Shown: one piece after another, positions 15,401 through 23,035 of the stretch | Layout of the letters: every line of letters starts with the position of its first letter | Numbering within the stretch: the stretch's first letter is position 1 | NCBI GenBank assembly: GCA_023659785.1 | Contig: JAGXOR010000007.1 | Span: 1-24,597 of the forward strand | Length of the DNA stretch: 24,597 bases | Direction of reading: 5' to 3' | Source of the DNA: Methanomicrobia archaeon LH_S13 | GTDB lineage: Archaea > Halobacteriota > Syntropharchaeia > Alkanophagales > Methanospirareceae | The notes under the pieces: model-generated | The model's database searches: none | What the model saw: the letters and a program-made list of their open reading frames with translations, nothing else | Told to the model about the DNA's origin: nothing | Program-made: the position numbers and the translations under genes

Positions 15401-16372
15401 CTACTCCCCTACAAAAGGTCCGTATTTCTTCCTTGTCCATTTCACAAGCCATGTGTTCAGCACTATCAATACTATTCCCACTGCTATTCCTATTCCGATA
15501 CCGTATCCCGCTGCTATGTCTGGATTTACCAACTCGGTCTCTGACAACCCGCCGAGCATCATTCCTATTACCGTCCTCCAGTTCTCGAATAGAACAATCA
15601 GCCCGAAGGTCAAGCCCGTAGCAGGACCACCGAATTTAGCACAGAAAGCCACTACGTCCTTTGACGTTCTTACACCGCAATCACCATACCTGCATATTTG
15701 CCCGTGATATACTACTCGTCTGCCCTCACCAAAAGGTTTATCCTGAAACGCTCGTTCAGCCCCGTAGTGAATATCCCCGGTAGAAGACCCGATTGCACCG
15801 ACCGTGATTCCCCAGATAAGACAAAGCAGGGGAAGCGGGAATGGGTTACTCACCGATGCTGCCGATGCTTCCATCCCAGAAAGCAGTGCCAGGTTGCTCT
15901 GTATATACGCAATCGTCGTAATGCATATCACTACTATGAAGTTGTGGGTTGCGATAGGCACTAAGTGTCCATAGAGGACATCGAGGTAAATAGGCTGTTC
16001 AAACCTTTTCTGCCCTGCTTCTCTCCCCACATGACAGACAGAGGCGCGAATCATGTACAAAATCGACCCTGCTGCCGCTCCCACTGGTATCGCTAACAGC
16101 GCTGCTTTTGGTCCGGAAGTGGGTTCCAACCTTAACAACAGCACCAACGCTATTGTCCCCGATATAGTACACGCCAGTGCATAAGACAGCCCCTCACCTG
16201 ATATCGCTTTGTTGAAGTATCTGTGTATATACCCCATCTCAGGTGCCAGTTGAATCTGCGAGTTCGGATTGCTCTGCGACCCTATATCTGACTCCAAGTC
16301 CTCAAACATGCACGCAATGAACGCTAAGGACACTATTACCAACATCCATGCAAACAAACTTATTACTGGCAT
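15401..16372 (-). CDS. mtrE: Methyl-H4MPT:coenzyme M methyltransferase subunit E
   Basis: First gene of the mtr operon. The 323-residue polytopic membrane protein of the Na+-translocating core is slightly longer than the 290-310 usual in methanogens. Clear family segments are DLESDIGSQSNPNSQIQLAPE (25-45), MGYIHRYFNKAISGEGLSYA, the GSSTGDIHYGAERAFQ motif and the cytosolic RRVVYHGQICRYGDCGVRTSKD stretch, followed by FCAKFGGPATGLTFG. It has about six to seven membrane segments. The promoter lies about 25-30 bases upstream (TTTATAAAG on the minus strand), giving an almost leaderless operon transcript. Confidence 0.95.
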   Translation of the reverse strand: MPVISLFAWMLVIVSLAFIACMFEDLESDIGSQSNPNSQIQLAPEMGYIHRYFNKAISGEGLSYALACTISGTIALVLLLRLEPTSGPKAALLAIPVGAAAGSILYMIRASVCHVGREAGQKRFEQPIYLDVLYGHLVPIATHNFIVVICITTIAYIQSNLALLSGMEASAASVSNPFPLPLLCLIWGITVGAIGSSTGDIHYGAERAFQDKPFGEGRRVVYHGQICRYGDCGVRTSKDVVAFCAKFGGPATGLTFGLIVLFENWRTVIGMMLGGLSETELVNPDIAAGYGIGIGIAVGIVLIVLNTWLVKWTRKKYGPFVGE

Positions 16373-16394
16373 GTGAATAAATTGGTAAATAGCT

Positions 16395-16406
16395 CTTTAT
16401 AAAGTT
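16395..16406 (-). promoter_or_regulatory. TATA box of the mtr operon
   Basis: CTTTATAAAG on the minus strand is centred about 28 bases before ATG 16372. This predicts a transcript starting within a few bases of the start codon. The remaining ~160 bases towards mmp14 hold no gene. Confidence 0.55.
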
Positions 16407-16532
16407 TTCTATTTTCTCGTGCAGGAAAAATTATAAGCAGGAAGAGGAAATACAAATAACTTCTGTTTTGAGTGGGAGCTATAACCTAAATGGGTAACAA
16501 AGATATTTTAATCGGTGATGCTTTTATCCTTA

Positions 16533-16556
16533 TTATAACATAACAGTTATAAAAAG
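16533..16556 (+). promoter_or_regulatory. Inverted repeat overlapping the TATA box of mmp14
   Basis: TTATAAC (16533-16539) and GTTATAA (16546-16552) form a perfect seven-base inverted repeat with a six-base spacer. Its right half merges with the TATA-like GTTATAAAAAG. The TATA centre is about 25 bases before ATG 16575, so a regulator bound here would block TBP. That is inference; chance in AT-rich DNA is possible. Confidence 0.4.
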
Positions 16557-16568
16557 GGAAAAGGAAGA

Positions 16569-18002
16569 ATGAGGATGAGGATATTTAAGAGGAGGCATCA
16601 TCCAAGATTGCTTAAAGCGCAGCGGGTCAGTTACTCGGATTTGTTTTTACGCTTTCCCAGAGGGGACCACACGCTAAAACCCATTTTTATCGCCGCAAGT
16701 GTTGAGCTTGGGAACAGCACCACCAAGTCTATATTAACCGCTACGGATTTGAAAGATGGAAAGACGTATATTCTCGATAAGACAGTTAAAATGACCAGGG
16801 AGGCTGTTTCCGAGCACGATTCTTTCTGCCATACGGTAAGTTTGGTTGACCTTTCCGAAGCATCCATTGGGGACTTGGTGAAAAGAACGTTGCAGGAATG
16901 CACGAAATCCGCGGGCATAACGGTTCCTGATTTGCATTTCGTCCTTCGCTCAACTGGTGTAACCGCGAGCTTCTCAAAAGTAGAGGAGGTGGGAGGGGTA
17001 ATAAACGCATTAGCAAAAGGGTGCATGAGCGCTGGTATGCCACCAAGGAAGATGATTTCTCCCATGTCAGTAGAAAATATCGCACCAGAGCTGAGGAACT
17101 ATTCAAGAATGGGAAAAACTTTTTTCGACGGTGCCGTAGCCGGGAATCTCCCGCCGCCAGGGGAGTCCGTAGTGGCGAACGAAATGGAAGGCGAGCTTGT
17201 AACTGCTGGGCTTAAGGAAGCAGCTAAATGGCTTGATGTTGATTACCGTAATCCTGTGCTGTCTTTGGATTTCGGCACCACGCTCGCAGGCCGTATAACC
17301 GATGATGGATTACCATACGCTCACGTTATAGGTAGCTTTTGTGGTTTAGCTGGTGCAATCCCTGATGCTGTGGTGTCAAAAGTTGTGAACGTAGAGCACC
17401 CCTCTGTACTTGATTTACAAAAGGAGAAGGGGAGGATAAAGAGAGAGGTGGTGAAAGAATACGCGGATAACATTTTCAAACTGTTACGTGTAGAAAAGGT
17501 AAAAAGTGGCTCCAGAGTAGGTAGTGTCCCGGTAAACGTAGGAGCAGCGGAGAGAAGTGGTGTTGTATTACTTGGAGTAGATGCGGGGGATAACCTCTCA
17601 GAGCTGCCTGAAATAGCAGATATCGGCGCTGAACTTGCGAAAGAGGAGGGGAAGCATTATCTTATACCAGTAATAGATGAGTTATCGGCGTATGTAGTGG
17701 AGGGATTAGTAAGGGCAGCAAAAGAAGAAGGTTTATTATTTCATAATACAAAGATAGGAATAACGGGTAGAGCAGGGATAACGGGGAAAAAGCCCGAGGT
17801 AATACTGGAAAAACTAAGCGAATTATTTGGAAGGAAAATGGATGCGGAAGTGATATTTGCGGATGACGCACTGGCGAGGGGTGCTGCTGTTCTTGGCAGG
17901 TGTATGCACCAATTTGGAACGCCTAAGAACCCAATAGGCGGGGTTCAGGGTCATGGATGCGTATATGGCAAGAGGGTGAAGAGGCAGAAAGGAGGGATTT
18001 GA
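16569..18002 (+). CDS. mmp14: Methanogenesis marker protein 14 (ASKHA-fold ATPase-like)
   Basis: A 477-residue protein found with methyl-CoM reductase organisms; its exact function is unknown. It has sugar-kinase/actin-type phosphate motifs: ASVELGNSTTKSIL (43-56) and VLSLDFGTTLAG (about 236-247), with GVVLLGVDAGDNLSELPEI and an adenosine-like GITGRAGITGKKP further on. This suggests ATP binding. The first ~40 residues are basic and look like an extension; homologues, as I recall, begin near ASVELGN. ATG 16569 and ATG 16575 are both possible; the TATA box favours 16575 as a leaderless start. The mmp17 start follows one base after the stop. Alternative: the related marker 15 of the same fold, but length and motifs suit 14 better. 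Confidence 0.75.
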   Translation: MRMRIFKRRHHPRLLKAQRVSYSDLFLRFPRGDHTLKPIFIAASVELGNSTTKSILTATDLKDGKTYILDKTVKMTREAVSEHDSFCHTVSLVDLSEASIGDLVKRTLQECTKSAGITVPDLHFVLRSTGVTASFSKVEEVGGVINALAKGCMSAGMPPRKMISPMSVENIAPELRNYSRMGKTFFDGAVAGNLPPPGESVVANEMEGELVTAGLKEAAKWLDVDYRNPVLSLDFGTTLAGRITDDGLPYAHVIGSFCGLAGAIPDAVVSKVVNVEHPSVLDLQKEKGRIKREVVKEYADNIFKLLRVEKVKSGSRVGSVPVNVGAAERSGVVLLGVDAGDNLSELPEIADIGAELAKEEGKHYLIPVIDELSAYVVEGLVRAAKEEGLLFHNTKIGITGRAGITGKKPEVILEKLSELFGRKMDAEVIFADDALARGAAVLGRCMHQFGTPKNPIGGVQGHGCVYGKRVKRQKGGI

Positions 18003-18003
18003 T

Positions 18004-18567
18004 ATGGAGGAAAAAGTAGAAGGGGGAGATGAGTTTGCAAATAGGAGCTATGAGAGAGTTTGCGATGATATGTTCAGGGATACAGGATTAACGAGTAACA
18101 TAGACTCGGTACACATGTATTGCAACGCTGCAGAACACGTTTTTATTATTTCTGTTGTGATAGGCAGAGCGCCAAGCCCTGTAAAGGTATGGGATATAAC
18201 GCTACGAGAAGGGAATAAGTTAAGGATAACGGATGAGAAATATGCACCTAAATTGCTTGCTCTACTGTGGGATAGATATGGAGAGCGAGTTAAACAAATA
18301 AGCAGGTTGATAATAGAGTTAGAATTAACGGAGGAGGAGATAGCGAAGCTTAGTGATTTGATTGTCTATGACCCAAGAGAAGATTTGACATCCAGGATAT
18401 TTGATGGAATAGACAGGATAATCCCAGAGGGTGCACGAGTACGGTATCCAATGCCTTCCGCAGAGGGGATAACCATTATCGCTTCTGAGAATCCAATAGC
18501 GGAGGAGTGGAAGGAAAAAGCGAAAGAGGTAATGAGTGAGATGACTTCAAGCAAAGGAGGTACATGA
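18004..18567 (+). CDS. mmp17: Methanogenesis marker protein 17
   Basis: A 187-residue soluble protein conserved in organisms with methyl-CoM reductase. Recent structural work placed Mmp17 with Mmp7, Mmp3, McrC and the A2 ATPase in the complex that reductively activates methyl-CoM reductase. It is recognised from overall length and from YERVCDDMFRDTGL, AEHVFIISVVIGRAPSPVKV, the Asp-rich LIVYDPREDL segment and GARVRYPMPSAEGITII. It starts one base after mmp14 ends and its stop overlaps the mmp7 start (ATGATG), so the three genes are translated as a unit. No membrane or signal segment is present. Confidence 0.82.
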   Translation: MEEKVEGGDEFANRSYERVCDDMFRDTGLTSNIDSVHMYCNAAEHVFIISVVIGRAPSPVKVWDITLREGNKLRITDEKYAPKLLALLWDRYGERVKQISRLIIELELTEEEIAKLSDLIVYDPREDLTSRIFDGIDRIIPEGARVRYPMPSAEGITIIASENPIAEEWKEKAKEVMSEMTSSKGGT

Positions 18568-19460
18568 TGTATAAAATAGTAATGTTCAAGGGCGGAGTAT
18601 ATAAGTTCAATGAGTTGAAAGAGACCGTAGAGGATATAGGTGGATTTATATTACAGGAAATGGTAATGCAGACGGAGACGATGATGCATCTGGCATTCCC
18701 GGAGGGGGAAGAGCAGAGAATAAGAGCAAAAGCAAAGGAATTGGGAGGTAAGCTGAAAGGCTTACCATTAGCAGGTACGGAGATAATGGTAGTAGTCCCT
18801 TCCCTTGGTGGCCATCACGCTGTTTATCCTATGTGTGACATAGCGGAGTTTTTGCGCAGGAATGGAGCGATTACCAATATGATGGGGTTGGCAAGAGGAG
18901 TGGGGAAGAGGATAGCACAGATGACCGTGCAGGAAAAAGCGATAATAGATGAATGTGACGCTGCGGTTTTTGTGTTCGGCAATTTTAAGGAGTGTATAGA
19001 GGAGAAGGAGAAGCTATGCGAAATGATAGATGTGCCATATATCATAGTTGGAGGCCCGCCGGACCTTGACCTGGCGCATTATATTGGAGGGATAGGAAGA
19101 AGGACGCGTAGGATGAATCGAAAAGGGGATATAGATAAATTAGAAGAGATGACAGCGGCGTTTAGCTCGGTTCTGGATGAGCGCAGGGAAGAGATAGAAG
19201 AAGACCCCTTGGCTGCTTCTCCTCTATTCATAAAAGAGATGATAGAGATGACTCTGCCACCAAAAGCAGGAGAGGAATTCCCACTTGTGCTACATTTAGA
19301 TGGTTTGCGAGTGAAAATAGAAGAGGAGGACGAGGAGAGGGTGAGAGATATAGAGGTAGGGAAGAGAAAGCTTTCTGAAATTTGTGAGATTGAAAAATCC
19401 GAGTATGAGGGGCATCTGTTAAAGATATTACCTGAAGCGGTGAGTGGAGGGGTATTTTGA
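18564..19460 (+). CDS. mmp7: Methanogenesis marker protein 7
   Basis: A 298-residue soluble partner of Mmp17 in the methyl-CoM reductase activation machinery. Characteristic stretches are MYKIVMFKGGVYKFNELKE, MQTETMMHLAFPEGEE, VVPSLGGHHAVYPMCDIAEFL, CDAAVFVFGNFKECI and VPYIIVGGPPDLDLA. Cysteines occur at CDIAE, ECDA, KECIEEKEKLC and later, suitable for metal-cluster binding, though I cannot assign ligands. Two adjacent ATGs exist (18564 and 18567); GGAGGTAC before them spaces better to the second. It overlaps mmp17 by four bases if the first is used. A hairpin follows the stop immediately. Confidence 0.82.
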   Translation: MMYKIVMFKGGVYKFNELKETVEDIGGFILQEMVMQTETMMHLAFPEGEEQRIRAKAKELGGKLKGLPLAGTEIMVVVPSLGGHHAVYPMCDIAEFLRRNGAITNMMGLARGVGKRIAQMTVQEKAIIDECDAAVFVFGNFKECIEEKEKLCEMIDVPYIIVGGPPDLDLAHYIGGIGRRTRRMNRKGDIDKLEEMTAAFSSVLDERREEIEEDPLAASPLFIKEMIEMTLPPKAGEEFPLVLHLDGLRVKIEEEDEERVRDIEVGKRKLSEICEIEKSEYEGHLLKILPEAVSGGVF

Positions 19461-19462
19461 CG

Positions 19463-19478
19463 AGGGGGACACCCCCCT
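19463..19478. terminator. GC-rich hairpin between convergent mmp7 and GGGP synthase genes
   Basis: AGGGGG (19463-19468) pairs with CCCCCT (19473-19478) around a four-base loop, followed by TATTT. It begins two bases after the mmp7 stop and lies 23 bases from the convergent stop at 19501. Position and shape suit a terminator or 3'-end stabiliser working on both strands. Confidence 0.45.
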
Positions 19479-19500
19479 ATTTCCACTGGAATGTTAAAAT

Positions 19501-20187
19501 TTAATAGGTAGTTTCCAGAAACATACCCATATTGGTGTACACTACGTTCCCAACCACAATGACATCAGCATATTTCTTCATCTCAGTCGCTTTTTCCTTC
19601 GAGTCAATCCCACCGCCGTAGAACAAAGATGCCTCGGTTAGTGACTCGCTTAGTTTCTTCATCATGCTGGGGTCCCCATAAGCCCCACTATATTCTATGT
19701 AGATGATAGGAAGCCAAAGATATTTTTCTGCATATTGTGCGTAAGCGATGACATCATCATAAGTTAAGTTGGTCTTCGATTTTGTCAGTTCCGCAACTGC
19801 GGATTCTGGATTCAAGACGATATACGCTTCAGGTATAACCTTATTCCATTTTATTGTATCGTTCTTTATCCACCCCACATGTTTACCTACAATCCAATCT
19901 AAATCACCGGAATTGAGGACAAGAGGCACAAAAACATAATCTATGTGCTCATACATGACGGCTTCGGGAGTTGCAGGCTCTAATATTTTTGGTATTTTGT
20001 AATCTTTTAACCTGGATATTAATAGGGATACGTTCTTGTCAGTAATGTTTTGTGTGCCTGAGATCATTATTGCGTCTGTACCGCTTTCTACGATGATTTT
20101 CAAATTAGCTTGCGAGATATGTTTGTCCGGGTCGAGTTTAGTTATGTGTCTCCACTTTTTCCATGGGTAATTATCTTTTATGTTCAT
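19501..20187 (-). CDS. Geranylgeranylglyceryl phosphate synthase (PcrB-like)
   Basis: Joins geranylgeranyl diphosphate to sn-glycerol-1-phosphate, the first committed step of archaeal ether lipids. The TIM-barrel protein shows WRHITKLDPDK (near the N-terminus), GTDAIMISGTQNI, VFVPLVLNSGDLDWIVG, EAYIVLNPESAVAELTKS, IIYIEYSGAYGDP (phosphate and prenyl binding) and FYGGGIDSKEKATEM with ADVIVVGNVVYTN. All are typical. The reading frame can begin at GTG 20196, but I chose ATG 20187 because AGGTGG lies five bases before it. A TATA-like element (about 20227-20240) stands upstream. It is transcribed alone and faces a mobile-element graveyard at its 5' side. Length 228 residues, normal for the family. 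Confidence 0.93.
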   Translation of the reverse strand: MNIKDNYPWKKWRHITKLDPDKHISQANLKIIVESGTDAIMISGTQNITDKNVSLLISRLKDYKIPKILEPATPEAVMYEHIDYVFVPLVLNSGDLDWIVGKHVGWIKNDTIKWNKVIPEAYIVLNPESAVAELTKSKTNLTYDDVIAYAQYAEKYLWLPIIYIEYSGAYGDPSMMKKLSESLTEASLFYGGGIDSKEKATEMKKYADVIVVGNVVYTNMGMFLETTY

Positions 20188-20287
20188 ATCTCCCACCTAT
20201 TATCTTATGTCTACACTTCGGTTCTATAATAATATAGACAGAAGAGATTGAAAATTGGATTTGCTTTATAGAAGAAAAAACGGATTC

Positions 20288-20458
20288 TCATATCTTTAGA
20301 CTTCGATTAACGGTTTTTGAAAGTGTCAGCATGAGCTCTTTGCTGTAGTATCCGCGATCGAAGAGAACGAGCTTGATCAATCTGACCATCGGCTGGAGAA
20401 GAGAGAGGCAAAAGCACACCGCTGTTGCCATATTGTGCCTTTGTAACAGTTCCAGTTT
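20288..20458 (-). pseudogene. Fragment of a DDE-type insertion-sequence transposase
   Basis: A minus-strand frame not starting with a normal start codon reads HNMATAVCFCLSLLQPMV followed by RLIKLVLFDRGYYSKELM and LTLSKTV, ending at a TGA at 20288-20290. The LVLFDRGYYSKELM stretch matches the second catalytic Asp region of archaeal IS4/ISH3-like DDE transposases (Asp-Arg-Gly-Phe/Tyr-Tyr-Ser). A TGA at its upstream side and the early stop mean only about 55 codons survive. The frame containing ATG 20561 covers the same bases in another register and is probably not real. Confidence 0.6.
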
Positions 20459-20522
20459 TCATAGTCTTAAGGGGTTTTAGGTGTATGGAAGTATCGTAAT
20501 CCCAACACCTTTGTAACAGTTC
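20438..20522. repeat. Pair of 15-base direct repeats
   Basis: CCTTTGTAACAGTTC occurs at 20438-20452 and 20508-20522, a 70-base period. Flanking bases differ, so it is not a tandem duplication. It lies at the edge of the transposase fragment and may mark a deletion or rearrangement joint. Confidence 0.6.
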
Positions 20523-20751
20523 GTTTTTAAGTAGTGTATAGAAAAGCTTTTTATATAACAAAAATCAATATAATAAGTGATCGAAATAACCACTCTATAA
20601 GGCGTCGGCAATATCAATAAGCCCAGCGTTCAATTAGTGGTTTAGGAAAAGAAAAAAGACTAAAGATGGAGGGACTCCCCTACGGTAGATGATGTCATAC
20701 TGGAAACGGTGTGAATGGGATGCTGTGGGCGGGTTCGACCAGACGGGGGCG

Positions 20752-20856
20752 GAATGGAAGGATTCCCGATGAACTCGAGAGGGAAACCGTATGATACGAT
20801 GAAGCCTCAGGTGGAGGTAGTCTTATGACTATGAAAGACCGCTTAAACTAGAACCC
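20752..20856 (+). repeat. Structured repeat copy 2 (probable mobile-element RNA)
   Basis: Homologue of 1-103. The first hairpin has stem TTCCC (20763-20767) and GGGAA (20781-20785) around loop GATGAACTCGAGA; copy 1 has GCGACC/GGTCGC around the same loop with one change. The second hairpin region (GTAGTCTT...AAGACCGC) is weakened by one mismatch. ATGATACGATGAAGCCTCAGGTGGAGGT between them is identical in both copies apart from the last few bases. Upstream, ACGGT (near 20707) could pair with ACCGT (20786-20790). The sequences diverge right after GAACCC. Confidence 0.55.
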
Positions 20857-21046
20857 CTAAATGGATCGGTATCGAGATGAGAGGGATCCTCTGAGGGATA
20901 TCTGAACTCACCAAAGCGCAGGAGAGGAACTTGAACTTCCCCATCACAGCCTGAAAGGAGCGGCCCCTTTGGTTTCAGATTCAGGCAATGATTAACGAAG
21001 GTATCGAGGGTCGTTATCGTTCGGAATATCTTATCTCGATTTAGCG

Positions 21047-21199
21047 TTATACGATCACCAGATAGACGGTGCGACCAAGATATTCCTTGGGACAATCGAC
21101 CTTGGCGCTGTTCCCGAATTTCGTTACCTTTCGGATAATGAATCCTTGGATCCCGTCAAGCTCAAGGTGGGTCTGAGCTTGGATTGGAACTTTCTTCAT
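21047..21199 (-). CDS. DUF2080-family transposon-associated protein (50 aa)
   Basis: A small intact gene: ATG 21199, TAA 21047-21049. The protein has IIRKVTKFGNSAKVDCP followed by KEYLGRTVYLVIV. The pattern Lys-Val-Thr-Lys-Phe-Gly-Asn-Ser-Ala-x-Val-x-x-Pro-Lys-x-x-Leu-Gly is the DUF2080 signature, a small AbrB-like protein found beside transposase genes in archaea, likely DNA-binding. A TATA-like GTTTTAAATAG about 30 bases before the ATG suggests a leaderless transcript. No intact transposase is adjacent, so it is probably an orphan of a decayed element, although its frame is undamaged. Confidence 0.72.
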   Translation of the reverse strand: MKKVPIQAQTHLELDGIQGFIIRKVTKFGNSAKVDCPKEYLGRTVYLVIV

Positions 21200-21333
21200 A
21201 GGATATCCCTTAGATATCTCACTATTTAAAACCTTCGCTTTTCCGATTTATCTTATCATGCATGGCTACCTTCTTCTTTCGGAGATACTGTTAATTTTAT
21301 ATATAAGGCAATCTAAGCTGATTTTTAAAAAAT

Positions 21334-21801
21334 TCACCTCATCTTATGCAACAACTCATTTATCTTATCACCGTGATAGCCGAGTTCGCCGCCTTGCTTA
21401 ACGGTTCGTTTTATACCTCTATGCCCTTTTCTTGGCGGATGCAACCTAAAAACAGGCTTGATCTTGTATTCCCTCAAATCATTTAGTCCTACTTCACCGG
21501 CATACAAAACATGAGCGAGTTCTTTTATCGAGCCGAAAGGAGTATTATCACATAAATACTGCTCGGTCAATCTTTTACCTCCTTCTAAACTACCTCTATT
21601 TTCCAATAACTCCTCAACCATATCCTCTGAAATTTCACCCCATGCAACGTAATCCTTCACTTTGTTTATCATCCCTGCATAATAAGCATTCTCTTCCACC
21701 ACGACACAGTGGTTCACCTTATGTAATCGAAGAAGCCTTAACGTATGTTTTATCTCTGGTCTTATTCCTACGCTTCCCCTTAGCTTTATTATTGATTCCA
21801 T
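21334..21801 (-). CDS. rpl30: Large ribosomal subunit protein uL30 (archaeal type)
   Basis: A 155-residue ribosomal protein, matching the long archaeal/eukaryotic form (about 150-155) rather than the 60-residue bacterial one. It begins with IIKLRGSVGIRPEIKHTLRLL, continues KVNHCVVVEENAYYAGMINKVKDYVAWGE and ends with FRLHPPRKGHRGIKRTVKQGGELGYHG. It is last of the uL18-uS5-uL30 set, 40 bases behind uS5, with an inverted repeat in between. A T-run directly after the stop (TGAATTTTTT on the minus strand) could terminate transcription, which fits the missing uL15 and secY. Confidence 0.95.
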   Translation of the reverse strand: MESIIKLRGSVGIRPEIKHTLRLLRLHKVNHCVVVEENAYYAGMINKVKDYVAWGEISEDMVEELLENRGSLEGGKRLTEQYLCDNTPFGSIKELAHVLYAGEVGLNDLREYKIKPVFRLHPPRKGHRGIKRTVKQGGELGYHGDKINELLHKMR

Positions 21802-21807
21802 AACACT

Positions 21808-21825
21808 TTCTTTCTAAAGAAAGAA
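21808..21825. promoter_or_regulatory. Inverted repeat in the uL30 leader
   Basis: TTCTTTCT (21808-21815) and AGAAAGAA (21818-21825) form a perfect eight-base inverted repeat with a two-base centre, six bases upstream of the uL30 start. It could fold in the mRNA and affect uL30 translation or mark an internal processing site. Weak A/T-rich stem; speculative. Confidence 0.35.
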
Positions 21826-21841
21826 CCAGTACTAAAAAAGT

Positions 21842-22474
21842 CTAAAAAGTTTTCATTGTACCCGTTTTTCTTAATGCATTATAAGTCGCCATTGCGAGGT
21901 TAAATGTAGTTCGTGTTTGACCTTTTGTTTTTGCCCAACAATCCTCAACTCCTGCGAACTCCAATACCTTCTTTGGTATATCGCCGACTGCGAAACCAAG
22001 ACCTTTCGGGGCGGACTTCAAAGTTATTTCGACACCTCCGGATTTTCCTGTTACCGTGAAAGGCAAAGAATGTTTCTCGTTACAGTTGCATTCCCACGAG
22101 CCACATCCTCTCTCAATATAAGTCAGGTTCAATTCAGCAGATGTTATCGCCTTTGTGATACCGTTGCGGATGAGCATATCTTTTCCCAATCCTATGCCAA
22201 GATACCCATCTCTATTCCCAATAACCACGCATATCCTGAACTTTACTCTTCTTCCTGAATCGGTCATCCTTTGTACCATGTTTATATCCAGAACCTCCTC
22301 TGAAAGGTCGGGAAGAAGAAATTCCACAATTTGATGTTCTTTTAATGGATATCTTGACCGAAGAGCTTCTTCTATACTTTTTATCTCCCCTTCTTGGACC
22401 AGCATACCCAATCTTGTTGCCGGCATCCAAGTCTCTTCCTCTTTCTTAAACCCTCTACCCTTTTTCCCCGTCAT
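21842..22474 (-). CDS. rps5: Small ribosomal subunit protein uS5 (archaeal type)
   Basis: A 210-residue ribosomal protein with the S5 double-stranded RNA-binding domain and the C-terminal S5 fold. Visible signatures are WMPATRLGMLVQEGEIKSIEE, VVIGNRDGYLGIGLGKDM, the archaeal cysteine-rich RGCGSWECNC, GKSGGVEITLKSAPKGLGF, and KGQTRTTFNLAMATYNAL. Length and Cys motif match archaeal uS5. Its start overlaps the uL18 stop by four bases (ATGA), implying translational coupling. Confidence 0.96.
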   Translation of the reverse strand: MTGKKGRGFKKEEETWMPATRLGMLVQEGEIKSIEEALRSRYPLKEHQIVEFLLPDLSEEVLDINMVQRMTDSGRRVKFRICVVIGNRDGYLGIGLGKDMLIRNGITKAITSAELNLTYIERGCGSWECNCNEKHSLPFTVTGKSGGVEITLKSAPKGLGFAVGDIPKKVLEFAGVEDCWAKTKGQTRTTFNLAMATYNALRKTGTMKTF

Positions 22475-23034
22475 GCTGTCTCCTTTCCTTCTTTCTTCTT
22501 CTCACTCATTATCTTCTCTTTTACAATCTCGAAATTATCCAAGATAGCAGGTTCTTGCAACAACTTTGCAATATGTTCTCCCCTTATGCGTTCCTTAGAT
22601 GGGAAAACAGCGGAGTCGTGCGGTAGCGACATTCCTGAATCAATAGCGCCTTTTAAAGCAGCATATACTTTAGAACCATGAAGGGTAGTATGCAATCCGA
22701 TATCAAGGATAGCTTCGTCAAACCCTGCTTCTTTTGCTTTCCTACCAAATAATAGCCCCGTTAGATAAGCTGCTGGTATGTTGCACTTACCTCCCTCATA
22801 TCCATATTCATATCCTTTAAGTTCAGAAGATATAGCAGAGACCAATGTATTATCGCCGAATGTATCATCCAAAACCAATTGCATTCTAACGTATTTATTG
22901 CTTTTTCTCACTACTACCCTTGGCTTCCTGCTGAGCAATAGCTTTAACCTTTTTTGATAGTCCGTCTTACCTTCTCGCCGTCTTCTAAACTGAACCCTGT
23001 ATGTTGGACCACTTCCACTTATTCTCTTCGTCAT
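22471..23034 (-). CDS. rpl18: Large ribosomal subunit protein uL18 (archaeal type)
   Basis: A 187-residue 5S-rRNA-binding protein. It opens with SGSGPTYRVQFRRRREGKTDY and RLKLLLSRKPRVVVRKSNKY, followed by GNIPAAYLTG-like KCNIPAAYLTGLLFG and AILDIGLHTTLHGSKVYAALKGA. The C-terminal helix is lysine and glutamate rich (IMSEKKKEGKET). It starts two bases after the eL19 stop and overlaps uS5, as in the archaeal spc operon. Confidence 0.95.
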   Translation of the reverse strand: MTKRISGSGPTYRVQFRRRREGKTDYQKRLKLLLSRKPRVVVRKSNKYVRMQLVLDDTFGDNTLVSAISSELKGYEYGYEGGKCNIPAAYLTGLLFGRKAKEAGFDEAILDIGLHTTLHGSKVYAALKGAIDSGMSLPHDSAVFPSKERIRGEHIAKLLQEPAILDNFEIVKEKIMSEKKKEGKETA

Positions 23035-23035
23035 T

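Larger units (their letters stand above)
20197..21333. mobile_element. Mobile-element graveyard between GGGP synthase and uL30
   Basis: About 1.1 kb without an intact long gene. It holds a fragment of a DDE transposase (20288-20458), a pair of 15-base direct repeats, a second copy of the structured repeat (20752-20856) and a small intact DUF2080-type gene (21047-21199). The remainder (20523-20751, 20857-21046 and 21200-21333) shows no recognisable coding content apart from promoter-like AT-rich tracts. It sits where uL15 and secY would follow uL30 in most archaea. Confidence 0.6.

Noticed and set aside
20438..20522. Possible CRISPR remnant (15-base repeat twice, 70-base period)
   Set aside because: Only two units, the repeat is too short, no leader or cas gene, and it lies in a transposase fragment.
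20307..20561. 84-residue minus-strand frame
   Set aside because: Another register of the same bases reads as a DDE transposase fragment with LFDRGYYSKELM, which is more convincing.
20728..20750. GGTTCGACC resembling a tRNA T-loop
   Set aside because: No acceptor stem, anticodon arm or D-arm can be built around it.
20829..21095. 88-residue minus-strand frame
   Set aside because: It overlaps the DUF2080 gene in another frame and the structured repeat; no recognisable motif.
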